Under the pieces are notes generated by a model. It searched no databases. It had not been told where the DNA came from and saw nothing but the letters and a program-made list of their open reading frames with translations. Position numbers and translations under genes: made by a program. A stretch of 64,000 nt of DNA from Fulvimarina sp. (GTDB lineage Bacteria > Pseudomonadota > Alphaproteobacteria > Rhizobiales > Rhizobiaceae): positions 1-64,000 of the forward strand of contig PACL01000060.1 of assembly GCA_002700095.1 (NCBI GenBank). The letters are read 5' to 3'. Of the stretch, positions 15,479-23,983 are shown in pieces; the stretch's first letter is position 1; each line of letters opens with the position of its first letter.

Positions 15479-17314
15479 TCAGACGTCGTAGCCCCATTCC
15501 TCGATCAGCGGCTTCAGGATCGGCAGCGCCGGTTCGAGGTGCTTCAGATAGTGGCGGTAGCGATAGCGCGACCGGTCGTAGAGCTTCTCGGTGACCTGGG
15601 CGTAGCTCGCGGTGCGGGCATAGCGGACGTTCTCCTCGAAGCTCAGCGCCTTCGGGTCGAACTCCACGCCGACGAAATCGAAGACGCCGCGCAGGGTCGT
15701 CTCCTGGTTGTCGACCACGTCCTCGTAGCGGACCGCCTTGTAGGCGAGATCCATCACGCCGCGATAATGGGCGACGAGGGAATTCGACAGGACGAGGTGC
15801 TCGGCCGCCGTTTCGAGGGCCGAGCCGCAGAAGCCGCCATGGGTGAAGAAGTTCGACATCGCCGACACCATGATGTCGAGGGGGTGGCGGATCATGTGGA
15901 TCAGCGGCGATCGGGGAAAGATCAGGCCGATCAGCCCCAGATGCATCTCGTTGAGCGGCATCTTGTCGGTGAAGAAGCGGCTCCCCCCGGCCAGCAGCCC
16001 TCGCTGGCGCACCCGCTGCAGGTAGAAGTCGCGCAGGGTGTCGAGCTCGTGCAGCTTGTCGCCCATCCACAGTTCGGCCAGCGCGCCGGGATATTCGTGC
16101 GGGCTCGCCAGGAGCCGCGGCATGGCGGCGACGATCTCGTGGATGATCGGCAGCTCGTCGCCGGCGACGATCGCCGGGCTGACCGAGAGGGACTGCTCCA
16201 GAAGCGTCGTCCCCGAGCGGGGGAAGCCGAGGATGAAGATCGGCTGGGCGACGTCGGTCCTCGCCTCGGCGCGGGGCAGGATCTCGGTGCGATCCTTGAC
16301 GAAGAACTGCTCCAGCTGGGTTGCAAGGTCGCGGGCCTCTTCGCGCATGTAAGTGCGCGCGCCCATCCGGGTCGCCCGGCTCTTGCCGGCAAGGAAGGCC
16401 TCCCACGCCTCGTCGTAGCGGCCGGCCTTGTCGAGCAGGCGGCCGCGCTCGAGGATCTCGACCGGCCTCAGGCGCGTCTCGTCGTCTGAACTGAGCACCG
16501 CCAGGGCATCTTCCAGCCGGCCCTCGCGCCCGAGGATCGCCGCGCGGGTCTGGCGCGTCGCGGGCGACGGGGCGGTCAGCTGCTCGACCTTGTCGAGGAG
16601 GTCCGTCGCCGCCGCAAGATTGCGGTCGGCCTCCTCGAGCTGGGCCCAGCCGAGGAGCGTCTGCCGGTTGGCCGGCTCGGCCTCATGGGCCTCGCGATAG
16701 AGCGCCCGCGCCTCGTCCATGCGGCCCTGGTTCTTCAGGTTGAGGGCGAGGTTGGACAGGATCATCGGCAGGCGCTTGCCGGCGAGTTCGAGGGCCCGGC
16801 GGTGATGATATTCGCCGGCCGCCGCCCTGCCGATCTGCGTCAGCGCGACGCCCATCAGATTGTGCGACTGGGGGTTCGCCGGCGCCAGCCGGAGCGCCTG
16901 GCGGGCGAAGATCTCCGCCTTCAGATGGTTGTGGCGGCCGAGCTCGAGCAGGGCGAGCTTGCTGACCGCCCAGTAGTCCTGCGGCTCCTCGCCGGCGATG
17001 CGATCGAGGAGAACCCCCGCCGCATTCTGCCGCTTCTGTTCCAGACGCACGCCGGCCAGCGCCCGGAGCGCCGGGAGGCGGAGCGGCGCCCGCTCGAGGA
17101 CGGAGACGGCGAGCCGCTCGGCGCGCTCGACGTCGCCGGAGCGCAACGCCGATGCAGCGTCCCGCGCCTCGTCCAGCATCGCCGGCGTCACCATGATCGC
17201 CGCCGCCTGCGACCGGTCCATCTCGCAACAGGCGTCCGGCGCCAGGCCGCTGTTGCAGACGCAGAGCAGCCGGGTCTCGTTCTGCGTCGCAGGCGGCGTC
17301 GCGGGATGGGTCAT
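15479..17314 (-). CDS. TPR-repeat sulfotransferase with N-terminal SEC-C-like cysteine motif
   Basis: A 611-residue protein in three parts. Residues 18-30 (CVCNSGLAPDACC) match the CxCx8CC pattern of the zinc-binding SEC-C motif. Residues about 45-330 are TPR-like helices (for example HNLMGVALTQIGRAAAGEYH). From about residue 350 there is a PAPS-dependent sulfotransferase domain with the 5'-phosphosulfate loop FILGFPRSGTTLLEQ and a later MIRHPLDIMVSAMSNFF. The ATG at 17314 has only a weak ribosome-binding site. A start at MDRSQ would remove the cysteine motif, but the motif's exact spacing argues for the longer form. The acceptor is unknown; neighbours suggest surface glycan or protein modification. 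Confidence 0.87.
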   Translation of the reverse strand: MTHPATPPATQNETRLLCVCNSGLAPDACCEMDRSQAAAIMVTPAMLDEARDAASALRSGDVERAERLAVSVLERAPLRLPALRALAGVRLEQKRQNAAGVLLDRIAGEEPQDYWAVSKLALLELGRHNHLKAEIFARQALRLAPANPQSHNLMGVALTQIGRAAAGEYHHRRALELAGKRLPMILSNLALNLKNQGRMDEARALYREAHEAEPANRQTLLGWAQLEEADRNLAAATDLLDKVEQLTAPSPATRQTRAAILGREGRLEDALAVLSSDDETRLRPVEILERGRLLDKAGRYDEAWEAFLAGKSRATRMGARTYMREEARDLATQLEQFFVKDRTEILPRAEARTDVAQPIFILGFPRSGTTLLEQSLSVSPAIVAGDELPIIHEIVAAMPRLLASPHEYPGALAELWMGDKLHELDTLRDFYLQRVRQRGLLAGGSRFFTDKMPLNEMHLGLIGLIFPRSPLIHMIRHPLDIMVSAMSNFFTHGGFCGSALETAAEHLVLSNSLVAHYRGVMDLAYKAVRYEDVVDNQETTLRGVFDFVGVEFDPKALSFEENVRYARTASYAQVTEKLYDRSRYRYRHYLKHLEPALPILKPLIEEWGYDV

Positions 17315-17801
17315 CTGGGCTTGCTCTTGGCTCGCTGGCGCCGGGCTCGACGGCCCGTCGAGACAGTTTTTTCTCTGTTTCGGTTATGAAATCAAGTCGC
17401 GCCCTGCGATTGCAGGACGACGCGCCGACATTCTCGATTGCGCGCCGGTGGCGTGAAGGGCAAGCACGACCAACCGACCCGTCCGTCCGGCATGTCCTGC
17501 CGCATCGTTTGAAGAGACTGGTCACGAGCCCATCCGCCGGCTTGCGGCGTCCGCAATGCGGGTCCCGCAGCGAAGACGACAGGATGACGACGAACTTGGC
17601 CACGCCGTGGACGATCCAAAGACGACTTCAAACCATGGCGGTTTCTTTTACAACCGTCTCATTTTTCTATGAGAGACTTTTTTGTTTTCCCGTTCCGGCA
17701 GATATCGACTCAACCTGTAAAGATGATATCGTCCCCGATGTATCTACGCGTTGCAGATCCGCTGCACCCTTGCGGCTGCGACGACTTGCGGAGAATGAGC
17801 G
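17315..17801. other. 487-base intergenic region between divergent genes
   Basis: No convincing gene. The half next to the Hint-protein gene is clearly more AT-rich than its surroundings (about 17630-17760), with several T-runs, and probably contains that gene's promoter. A weak hairpin, GTCTC to GAGAC (17656-17677), is followed by six T residues and could act as a plus-strand terminator or attenuator, but no plus-strand gene lies close upstream. Confidence 0.4.
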
Positions 17802-18806
17802 ATGGCCAGTCGGTCCGGTTTTTATGTTCTTTATCTTCAGCAGAATGGCGGCGGGTCCTACACCGTACAAGGTGTCTATGGCAGCCAGACAAATGCTTTC
17901 ACAGTAACCGAGACCAACGATGGCGGTGGTGACGACCTGACGCAAGTCGGCGACATCACCCAGGACGATTTCACTTCCGATCTCAAGGCCATCGACGGCG
18001 GCCCGAATCTGGCCACCGAATTTCGTTTTGTCGCGCTGACGCAGGACGGCAGCGGCTTCATCGCCGTCGGCACCAACAGCACCTATCCAGGTGCGCCCTA
18101 CTACTACCTGTTCCAGACCACCTACACCTACAACCAGAGCTCCAACGCCATCGTCACCGCCTCCACGACACCCAACGAAACCTATGCCATCTGCTTCACC
18201 ACGGGCACGCGGATCGAGACGCCGCGGGGCGCCGTACCGATCGAGGCACTCGCAGTCGGCGACGAGGCGGTCACCGCCTCCGGCGAGCGCCGGACGATCA
18301 CCTGGATCGGCCGCCGGACGCTCGACTGCCGCGGCGAGGCCGCCCACATGGCGCCGGTGCGCATCCGGGCGAACGCCTTCGGCGCCGGCATCCCCGAGCG
18401 GGACGTGCATCTTTCGCCGGGCCATCCGGTCCTCGTGCGCCACGGCGGCGTCGAGGCTCTTGTCCCGGTGATGAACCTGATCAACGGCACGACCATCGAG
18501 CGCTCGGCGAGGGAATCCGTCACCTACTGGCATGTCGAGCTCGACCGGCACGACGTGCTGCTGGCCGACGGCCTGCCGGCCGAGAGCTTCTTCGACATGG
18601 GCTCGCGCGGCTGGTTCGAGAACGACCTCGACGACGTCCTCGCCAATCCGGACCTGATCCCCGCCGGACAGCACGGTCGCTGCCGCGACGTGGCGGTCGA
18701 AGGACCGCTGGTCGAGGCCGAGCGGCGCCGGATCTCCGAGCTCTTCTATGCCGACCTCACCGCCCAGTGCGCCTGGCCGACCCATGAGAGTCACGGCGCC
18801 CTGTAG
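17802..18806 (+). CDS. Hint (hedgehog/intein) domain protein
   Basis: A 334-residue protein. Residues 1-125 are a Gly/Thr/Asn/Tyr-rich extracellular-like region (FYVLYLQQNGGGSYTVQGVY) with no recognisable signal peptide. From residue 131 a Hint domain begins with CFTTGTRIETPRG, continues VPIEALAVGDEAVTASG and contains LSPGHPVLVRHGG (204-216), where the histidine is the conserved Hint-block histidine. Such proteins are frequent in alphaproteobacteria, often as surface or type I-secreted proteins. The cysteine needed for the N-S acyl shift is present (C131), but no C-terminal extein-like domain follows. The biological role is unknown. The upstream DNA is AT-rich. Confidence 0.82.
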   Translation: MASRSGFYVLYLQQNGGGSYTVQGVYGSQTNAFTVTETNDGGGDDLTQVGDITQDDFTSDLKAIDGGPNLATEFRFVALTQDGSGFIAVGTNSTYPGAPYYYLFQTTYTYNQSSNAIVTASTTPNETYAICFTTGTRIETPRGAVPIEALAVGDEAVTASGERRTITWIGRRTLDCRGEAAHMAPVRIRANAFGAGIPERDVHLSPGHPVLVRHGGVEALVPVMNLINGTTIERSARESVTYWHVELDRHDVLLADGLPAESFFDMGSRGWFENDLDDVLANPDLIPAGQHGRCRDVAVEGPLVEAERRRISELFYADLTAQCAWPTHESHGAL

Positions 18807-19471
18807 TTTGATCCGGGGCTGATCCGAAGTCCGGCCGATCCCATCGGGACGGCGGGCTTCAAGGCGGCTCACAAGCCGCGCAACCTCGGCAAGCGGGCCG
18901 GTCGCGTCGGCCGGAACTGTATCAGTCGCCGGCCTGACGCGTTTCGACAGCAGCTGTTGCAACGTGCCGGCTCTGCGGGTCGACGCCGCTGGGCGTGTGC
19001 TTAGGCCGGATACTTTGGCCGGATGCCTTGGACGATGCATCCGCGTATCGCGTGATGCCTGCGGCTCCCGGAGGGCGTTGCGCGGCGGCGGAAATAGGGG
19101 CAGGCGACGCGCTGCCTCCGAGCGGTGCCGGCAGGTCCGCCGCGGGCGTCTCCGGCGGGATGGACCACCGATGGCTTGCCGACGCGCCGTGAGCGCAGCG
19201 TGATGCGTGACCGACCGGGCATCCCCTGGCATTGCTGCTTCCATGGAGGCTCTCGAGGCCCGCCGCGCCGCTTTGCTCGCATGGCTGCTCGGCCAGGCCG
19301 CTGATCGGCAGCGAGACACCGGCGACGCCGCGGTCTGCCCGGTGATGCCCCCATGAGATTTCCGGTCATGCGAATGGGCCGGTCATGCGAATGGGAATGT
19401 CCGGCGCGCCATGCAATGATGGCCGATGCTCCCGTAAACGCGGCTCAGATCCCGCCCATCTACACCCGCCC
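18807..19471. other. 665-base intergenic region without recognised genes
   Basis: Reading all frames gives only low-complexity Arg/Pro/Gly-rich products typical of GC-rich non-coding DNA. The only structure noticed is an exact 17-base tandem duplication near the right end, listed separately. No tRNA-like cloverleaf is apparent. Confidence 0.5.
19362..19395. repeat. 17-base tandem duplication
   Basis: CCGGTCATGCGAATGGG occurs twice back to back (19362-19378 and 19379-19395), 77 bases before the methyltransferase start. It is outside any gene and probably arose by replication slippage. Confidence 0.9.
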
Positions 19472-20353
19472 ATGAACACCCGCCCCAGCTTCGACGACTT
19501 CCTCGCCGTCCGGCGAACCGACGCCCGCCTTGCCAGGCTCACCCACGACGTCGCCCTGCCCAAGTCATACGGGCTGGAATTCGGGCCCGGCGGCAGCCCG
19601 CTTCCGCTGCCCGACGGATTGTCCGTCCGCTATCTCGATCTTCATCCCGGCGGCGAGGGCGACGGTCCGATCGATCACGTGTGGAGCGGCAGCGGATCGC
19701 TCGCCGCCGTCCTTGCCGAGGACCGGCCGCGGGATTTCGCCATCGCCCGCCTCTTCGCCCACAAGGTGCCCAATCTTCTCGGCTGGTTCCGGGGCATCTT
19801 CGAGGTGCTGCGGCCGGGCGGCGTGCTCAACCTCACCCTTCCCGACAAGCGCGTCACCGAAGACGTGCTGCGAGCGCCCTCGACCATCGGCGAACTCCTC
19901 GAGGCCGACCATCTCGGCCTCGAGCGGCCGAGCTTTCGCCAACGCTTCGAGCATCGCCACCTGACGATCCCCCTCGGCTCCGGCACGCTGTGGCAGGCGG
20001 GCCTCGATCCGGCCGAGCAGCCGCGCGCGCGCGCCGCAGATGCGCTCGCCTTCGCCAGGGCAGCGACGGCGGCAGGGCCAGGCACCGAGGATGCCGTGTG
20101 CCGCTGCTGGGTCTTCACCCCACTGTCGTTCCTCGACGTCCTCGAAGAGCTGTCGCGCGCCGGCGAGTTTGCCTTCGTCATCAGCCAGTTCGCGGCCACC
20201 GAGCCGGGCGGCTCGGAGTTCTTCGTCTGCCTGAGGCGCGACGACGCCACGGATCCGGCCCGGCTTCTGCACCGGCAAACGGTCGCCATCGACCATGTCC
20301 GTGCCATCGCCCTGGAGCGGCGGCGACGGGCCGCGCTGCTGGCTGGGGATTGA
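19472..20353 (+). CDS. SAM-dependent methyltransferase-like protein
   Basis: A 293-residue protein beginning MNTRPSFDDFLAVRRTDARL. It has a class I methyltransferase-like core with LEFGPGGSPLPLPDGL near residue 35 in place of motif I, RYLDLHPGG at the acidic motif position, and GIFEVLRPGGVLNLTLPDKR in the middle, which is the classic post-motif II RPGG turn. Similar proteins are found beside glycosyltransferases, and this one sits in a region with other glycan-related genes. The ATG at 19472 is the first that yields this fold; the frame is open upstream without protein-like sequence. The substrate is unknown. Confidence 0.75.
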   Translation: MNTRPSFDDFLAVRRTDARLARLTHDVALPKSYGLEFGPGGSPLPLPDGLSVRYLDLHPGGEGDGPIDHVWSGSGSLAAVLAEDRPRDFAIARLFAHKVPNLLGWFRGIFEVLRPGGVLNLTLPDKRVTEDVLRAPSTIGELLEADHLGLERPSFRQRFEHRHLTIPLGSGTLWQAGLDPAEQPRARAADALAFARAATAAGPGTEDAVCRCWVFTPLSFLDVLEELSRAGEFAFVISQFAATEPGGSEFFVCLRRDDATDPARLLHRQTVAIDHVRAIALERRRRAALLAGD

Positions 20354-20592
20354 GCCGGCCCGCCGGACCGGCGCTGCAGCCGGCAAGGCCGGCGCGCGTC
20401 GGAAGCGGCCGAGCAACCCGTCACTGTTGACGACGCCGCCGCCGCGGCCACCGCCAGGCCCCTCATTTCAACGGCTTGCGGCGGCAGCGGGCACCGGCCC
20501 CGGCGTTCCCCGAGACGGCTCCTGCTGGCGATCGCAGTTTTGCGTGCCGGAATCGCTTTCGCCGGAGGGATTCTTCGGGCTAAAGAAGAATC

Positions 20593-21747
20593 ATGCATCT
20601 CATCACGACGACGGCGGAACTCGCCGAGACCTGCCAGACCTTCGCCACGTCCGCTTTCGTAACGGTCGACACCGAATTCATCCGCGAGACGACCTTCTGG
20701 CCGGAGCTCTGCCTGATCCAGCTGGCGTCCCCGGACGAGGGCGTCATCGTCGATCCCTTGGCGCCCGGCCTCGATCTTGCGCCGCTCTTCGCGCTGATGG
20801 CCGATCCTTCGGTGCTGAAGGTGTTCCATGCGGCCCGCCAGGACATCGAGATCGTCTACAAGCTCGCCGGCCGCGTGCCGGAGCCGCTGTTCGACACCCA
20901 GATCGCGGCGATGGTCTGCGGCTTCGGCGAATCGATCGCCTACGACCAGCTGGTCGCGCGGCTGACCGAGGCGCGGATCGACAAGACCTCGCGCTTCACC
21001 GACTGGCGCCGACGCCCTCTGACCGAGAAGCAGCTCGACTACGCGCTTGCCGACGTCACGCATCTGCGCGACGTCTACCGGGCCCTCGACGCGCAGATCG
21101 AGAAGAGCGGCCGCAGGAGCTGGCTCGATGAGGAAATGGCGCTGCTCGCCAATCCCGAGACCTATGACCTGCACCCGGACGAAGCCTGGACGCGGCTGAA
21201 GATGCGGGTCAAGAAGCCGATCGAGCTGCAGATCCTCAAGGAGGTCGCGGCCTGGCGGGAACGCGAGGCGCGCGATGCCGACAAGCCGCGCGGCCGCATC
21301 CTCAAGGACGAGGCGATCTACGAGATCGCCCAGCAGCAGCCCCGCGACGAGGCCGCGCTTGGCCGTCTGCGCTCGCTCTCCAAGGGCTTCGAGCGCAGCG
21401 CCAGCGGCCGCGAGATCATCGCCGCGGTCAACCGGTCGCTCGCCTTGCCGAAATCCGAGTTGCCGCCCGTGCCCCGGCCCCAGGCGCTGCCCGAGGGCAC
21501 CGCCGCCGCGGTCGAGTTCCTCAAGGTGCTCTTGAAGATCGTCGTCGAGGAGGAAGGTGTCGCGGCCAAGCTGATCACCTCCTCCGCCGATCTCGAACAA
21601 CTGGCCTCGAAGGGCGAGGACGCCGCCGTGGCGGCCCTGTCCGGCTGGCGCCGCGAAATTTTCGGCGCGCGGGCGCTCGAACTCCTTTCCGGACGCGCCG
21701 GGCTCGTCTACCGCAATCGCCGGGTCGAGGTGCTGACGCTCGAGTGA
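20593..21747 (+). CDS. rnd: Ribonuclease D
   Basis: A 384-residue 3'-5' exoribonuclease involved in tRNA and small RNA maturation. The DEDD catalytic set is visible: VDTEFIRE (D26, E28), HAARQDIEIVYKL (an Asp in the second motif) and YALADVTHLRDVY (Tyr/Asp of the third motif). A C-terminal HRDC-like helical region follows, with LRSLSKGFERSASGREI. It starts MHLITTTAELAE, typical of rhizobial RNase D. It is a single gene with a 239-base gap upstream that holds no gene. Confidence 0.93.
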   Translation: MHLITTTAELAETCQTFATSAFVTVDTEFIRETTFWPELCLIQLASPDEGVIVDPLAPGLDLAPLFALMADPSVLKVFHAARQDIEIVYKLAGRVPEPLFDTQIAAMVCGFGESIAYDQLVARLTEARIDKTSRFTDWRRRPLTEKQLDYALADVTHLRDVYRALDAQIEKSGRRSWLDEEMALLANPETYDLHPDEAWTRLKMRVKKPIELQILKEVAAWREREARDADKPRGRILKDEAIYEIAQQQPRDEAALGRLRSLSKGFERSASGREIIAAVNRSLALPKSELPPVPRPQALPEGTAAAVEFLKVLLKIVVEEEGVAAKLITSSADLEQLASKGEDAAVAALSGWRREIFGARALELLSGRAGLVYRNRRVEVLTLE

Positions 21748-21932
21748 CGCCGCGGCTCGTCCGGGGCCTGCATTGGACCAACCCCTGCGGGCCCGCTGGG
21801 GCTGGCTCCGGCAGCTGACGGCAAATCGCCCCTTCTCGTGCCAGACATGGCAGACTGCCCGCTCACGCGACCAGCTCACGCGATGAAATGTTGCATTGCG
21901 AAATGTGAGGATGGCATGAAGGAAAATTCATG

Positions 21933-22145
21933 CTAAAAACTTGGTAACGTGAGGATTGGTTGTACCGCCTCACCCGCCTTGCAGCCCTCGATTTCGAGGC
22001 CACACAAAAATTCGCCGCAAATGAGCGGTTCTTCGGAAGCCTGATCAAGCAGGCTGACGATTTCCGAACAGTCGCGAACATGGGTGACGCAGAGTATGTG
22101 GCGGTCTTGCACCAGTGAAAAGAAAACTCTGTCATCCTTTCCCAA
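21933..22145 (-). CDS. Possible 70-residue hypothetical protein
   Basis: A short frame encoding MGKDDRVFFSLVQDRHILCV, then THVRDCSEIVSLLDQASEEP and further residues to ILTLPSF. The composition is balanced and not the Arg/Pro-rich type of shadow frames, and it looks like a soluble alpha/beta fragment. The only start is TTG (22143-22145). A competing ATG in another frame at 22135 gives a less protein-like product. It occupies an otherwise empty, less GC-rich gap between rnd and the capsule gene. The remainder of that gap, 21748-21932 and 22146-22263, shows nothing else except presumed promoter sequence. Confidence 0.35.
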   Translation of the reverse strand: MGKDDRVFFSLVQDRHILCVTHVRDCSEIVSLLDQASEEPLICGEFLCGLEIEGCKAGEAVQPILTLPSF

Positions 22146-22263
22146 TCGTCTATATTGGGGGCGACGTGAGTTACACCGCTCGGCTATTGGGTTCGACGGG
22201 CGGACCGGCCAGATGCGCTGGCCGGCATTGGCAGGGAGCTAGAGGGCGTTGCGAGGAATGGCG

Positions 22264-23553
22264 ATGAAACGCATCCTGTTCATCGGCGCTCCGTTCGGAG
22301 AGTTTTTTCGCGATCTGGCGGAATCGCTCGAAGCTCAGGGAGCCGAGGTCTACCGGATCGTTCTCGAGGGCGGCGACTGGGCCGAGACCCCTGCCCGCAA
22401 CCGCATCATGCTCGATCGCTCGATGAGCTGGGCGCGCTTCCTGCGCAGCGTCATCCGCTCCCGCGGCATCCAGACCGTCGTCACCTACAACGACACCCTC
22501 CCGCGCAACCGCATCGCGCTGGCCATCGCCAAGCGTCTCGGCCTCACCCGGCTGGTGCTGGAGAACGGCTATCTGCGGCCCCATCACGTCACGCTCGCCC
22601 AGAACGGGGTGAACGGCAACAGCGAACTCAGCTGTGACCCGGCGGTGATCAGCGAGGCTCCCGAACCCCAGACCAAGTGCCGGGAGTTTCCCGTGCACAT
22701 GCGGCCGCATGTCGTGAACACGATGCGGCACTTCTTCTGGAGCATGCTGCTCAAGCCGGTCCTGCCATACAACTCGAAATATTACGGCGATTCCGTCGAG
22801 CGGCAGGGCATCGGCTATTTCTGCGAATATTCCTGGCGCCTGTGGAACGACGAAAGCGCGGCGCTGGCCGCCGTCGACGCCCATAAGGCCAAGCCCGAAG
22901 CCCGGGTCTATCTCGTCCTGATGCAGAAGCCCGGCGACGGCCAGATCCGCTATCACTCGCCCTTCGGCACCAACAAGCGCTTCCTTGAGGAGGTGCTCAC
23001 CTCCTTCGCCAAGAACGCCCCGAAAGAGGCCTTTCTCGTCGTCAAGCAGCATCCGCTCGACTACGGCATCGAGAAATTGCCGCAGATCTTCGGCAAGCTG
23101 GCGAAGCAGCTGAACCTCGAAGGCCGCGCCGTCTACATGCGCAAGACGGGGATCGCCGCCCTGATCGAGCGGACCAACTGCCTCGTGACGATCAACTCGA
23201 CCGGCGGCCTGCAGGGCGTGATCAGCGGCATTCCCGTCAAATGCCTCGGCAAGGCGGTCTACGACGTCGCCGGCCTGACATTCCAGGGCCCGCTGGCGGA
23301 ATTCTGGTCGAGCGACGAGAAGCCGGATCCGAAGATGATCCAGGCCTATCGCAACTTCCTCTTGATGACCTGCCAGCTGAATGGCGGCTTCCATACGCCG
23401 GAGGCGCGGGCCATCCTGATGCCGGCCATGACCGAGCGCATCCTCTCGCTGACGACGCCGAGCGCGCTCGAGCGGCCGGCCGCCATCGGCGTCGGCGCCG
23501 AGGAGGACGAGACCGGCTTCTTCGCCCATGAAGGGCTGATTCCCGCCGAATAG
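22264..23553 (+). CDS. Capsular polysaccharide export/synthesis protein, KpsS-like
   Basis: A protein of about 429 residues of the KpsS/LipB (Capsule_synth) family, whose members add Kdo linkers or assist export of capsular polysaccharide. It opens MKRILFIGAPFGEFFRDLAE with a GT-B-like first strand and contains RLVLENGYLRPHHVTL, VVKQHPLDYG (the conserved KxHP segment) and TINSTGGLQGVISGIPVKCLGKAVYD (quoted from about residue 319; the serine-rich NSTGG turn is the family's nucleotide-sugar site). The ATG at 22264 has GAGG at a proper distance. A second ATG (22258) and a TTG (22249) are alternatives. No kps transport genes are nearby. Confidence 0.85.
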   Translation: MKRILFIGAPFGEFFRDLAESLEAQGAEVYRIVLEGGDWAETPARNRIMLDRSMSWARFLRSVIRSRGIQTVVTYNDTLPRNRIALAIAKRLGLTRLVLENGYLRPHHVTLAQNGVNGNSELSCDPAVISEAPEPQTKCREFPVHMRPHVVNTMRHFFWSMLLKPVLPYNSKYYGDSVERQGIGYFCEYSWRLWNDESAALAAVDAHKAKPEARVYLVLMQKPGDGQIRYHSPFGTNKRFLEEVLTSFAKNAPKEAFLVVKQHPLDYGIEKLPQIFGKLAKQLNLEGRAVYMRKTGIAALIERTNCLVTINSTGGLQGVISGIPVKCLGKAVYDVAGLTFQGPLAEFWSSDEKPDPKMIQAYRNFLLMTCQLNGGFHTPEARAILMPAMTERILSLTTPSALERPAAIGVGAEEDETGFFAHEGLIPAE

Positions 23554-23983
23554 GCCGGTCGCCGGCCGCTCGGGCTGGCCGCCAGCTGCAGGCTCACCGT
23601 CCGGGGCCGTCGCGGGCGCGATCGTCGATCATCCCCACTTTGCCTTTGCCCTCATCCGCACTGCCGTCGTCGCCGCGTCGTCGCCTCTGCGAACGCTTGC
23701 CATGGGCTGCGGGGCGGATCAGGCTGGACGGCGGGTCGAGCCCGGCGGCAGTCGCTAGGTCTCAAAGCCTCGTCCCCGAGACGGTCCTCCGATCTCCGTC
23801 ATTCCTTCGGGTATGCGACCCGCCCATGCGAAAACGACCGCCCGCTCCCATGAGCGCGCGGTCGTTTTCGTCAGATCCCGCCCATCAGAAGGCGGCGGCT
23901 CGAGCAGGACATCCGCTCGAGCGCGAACCATGGCGGACCCATCACCGGCCCGAGGCAGTGGGACCGTCGATGCCGCCGCGCCG
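23554..23983. other. 430-base convergent intergenic region
   Basis: Lies between the capsule gene (plus) and the adenosine kinase gene (minus). Apart from the strong hairpin at 23829-23870 and a small GGCCGG/CCGGCC hairpin just after the capsule gene, nothing gene-like is seen. Confidence 0.5.
23829..23870. terminator. Bidirectional hairpin terminator
   Basis: A perfect 13-bp stem, CGAAAACGACCGC pairing with GCGGTCGTTTTCG, with an inner CGCTC/GAGCG stem and a CCAT loop. The A and T runs inside the arms give a U-rich 3' arm in both directions. It separates the convergent capsule and adenosine kinase genes. Confidence 0.75.

Noticed and set aside
14123-16489. Very long open frames opposite to the UbiH-type and sulfotransferase genes (both strands)
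   Set aside because: Products are Arg/Pro/Gly/Ala-rich and lack folds. They are third-position GC shadows of genes with clear motifs on the other strand or frame.
17656-17683. Hairpin plus T-run in the AT-rich region before the Hint gene
   Set aside because: The stem is only five bases and there is no plus-strand gene nearby to terminate. It was kept as a remark in the intergenic entry and not called a terminator.
18807-19471. Possible small genes in the gap after the Hint-domain gene
   Set aside because: Frames of 60-80 codons exist on both strands, but their products are low-complexity and have no ribosome-binding sites.
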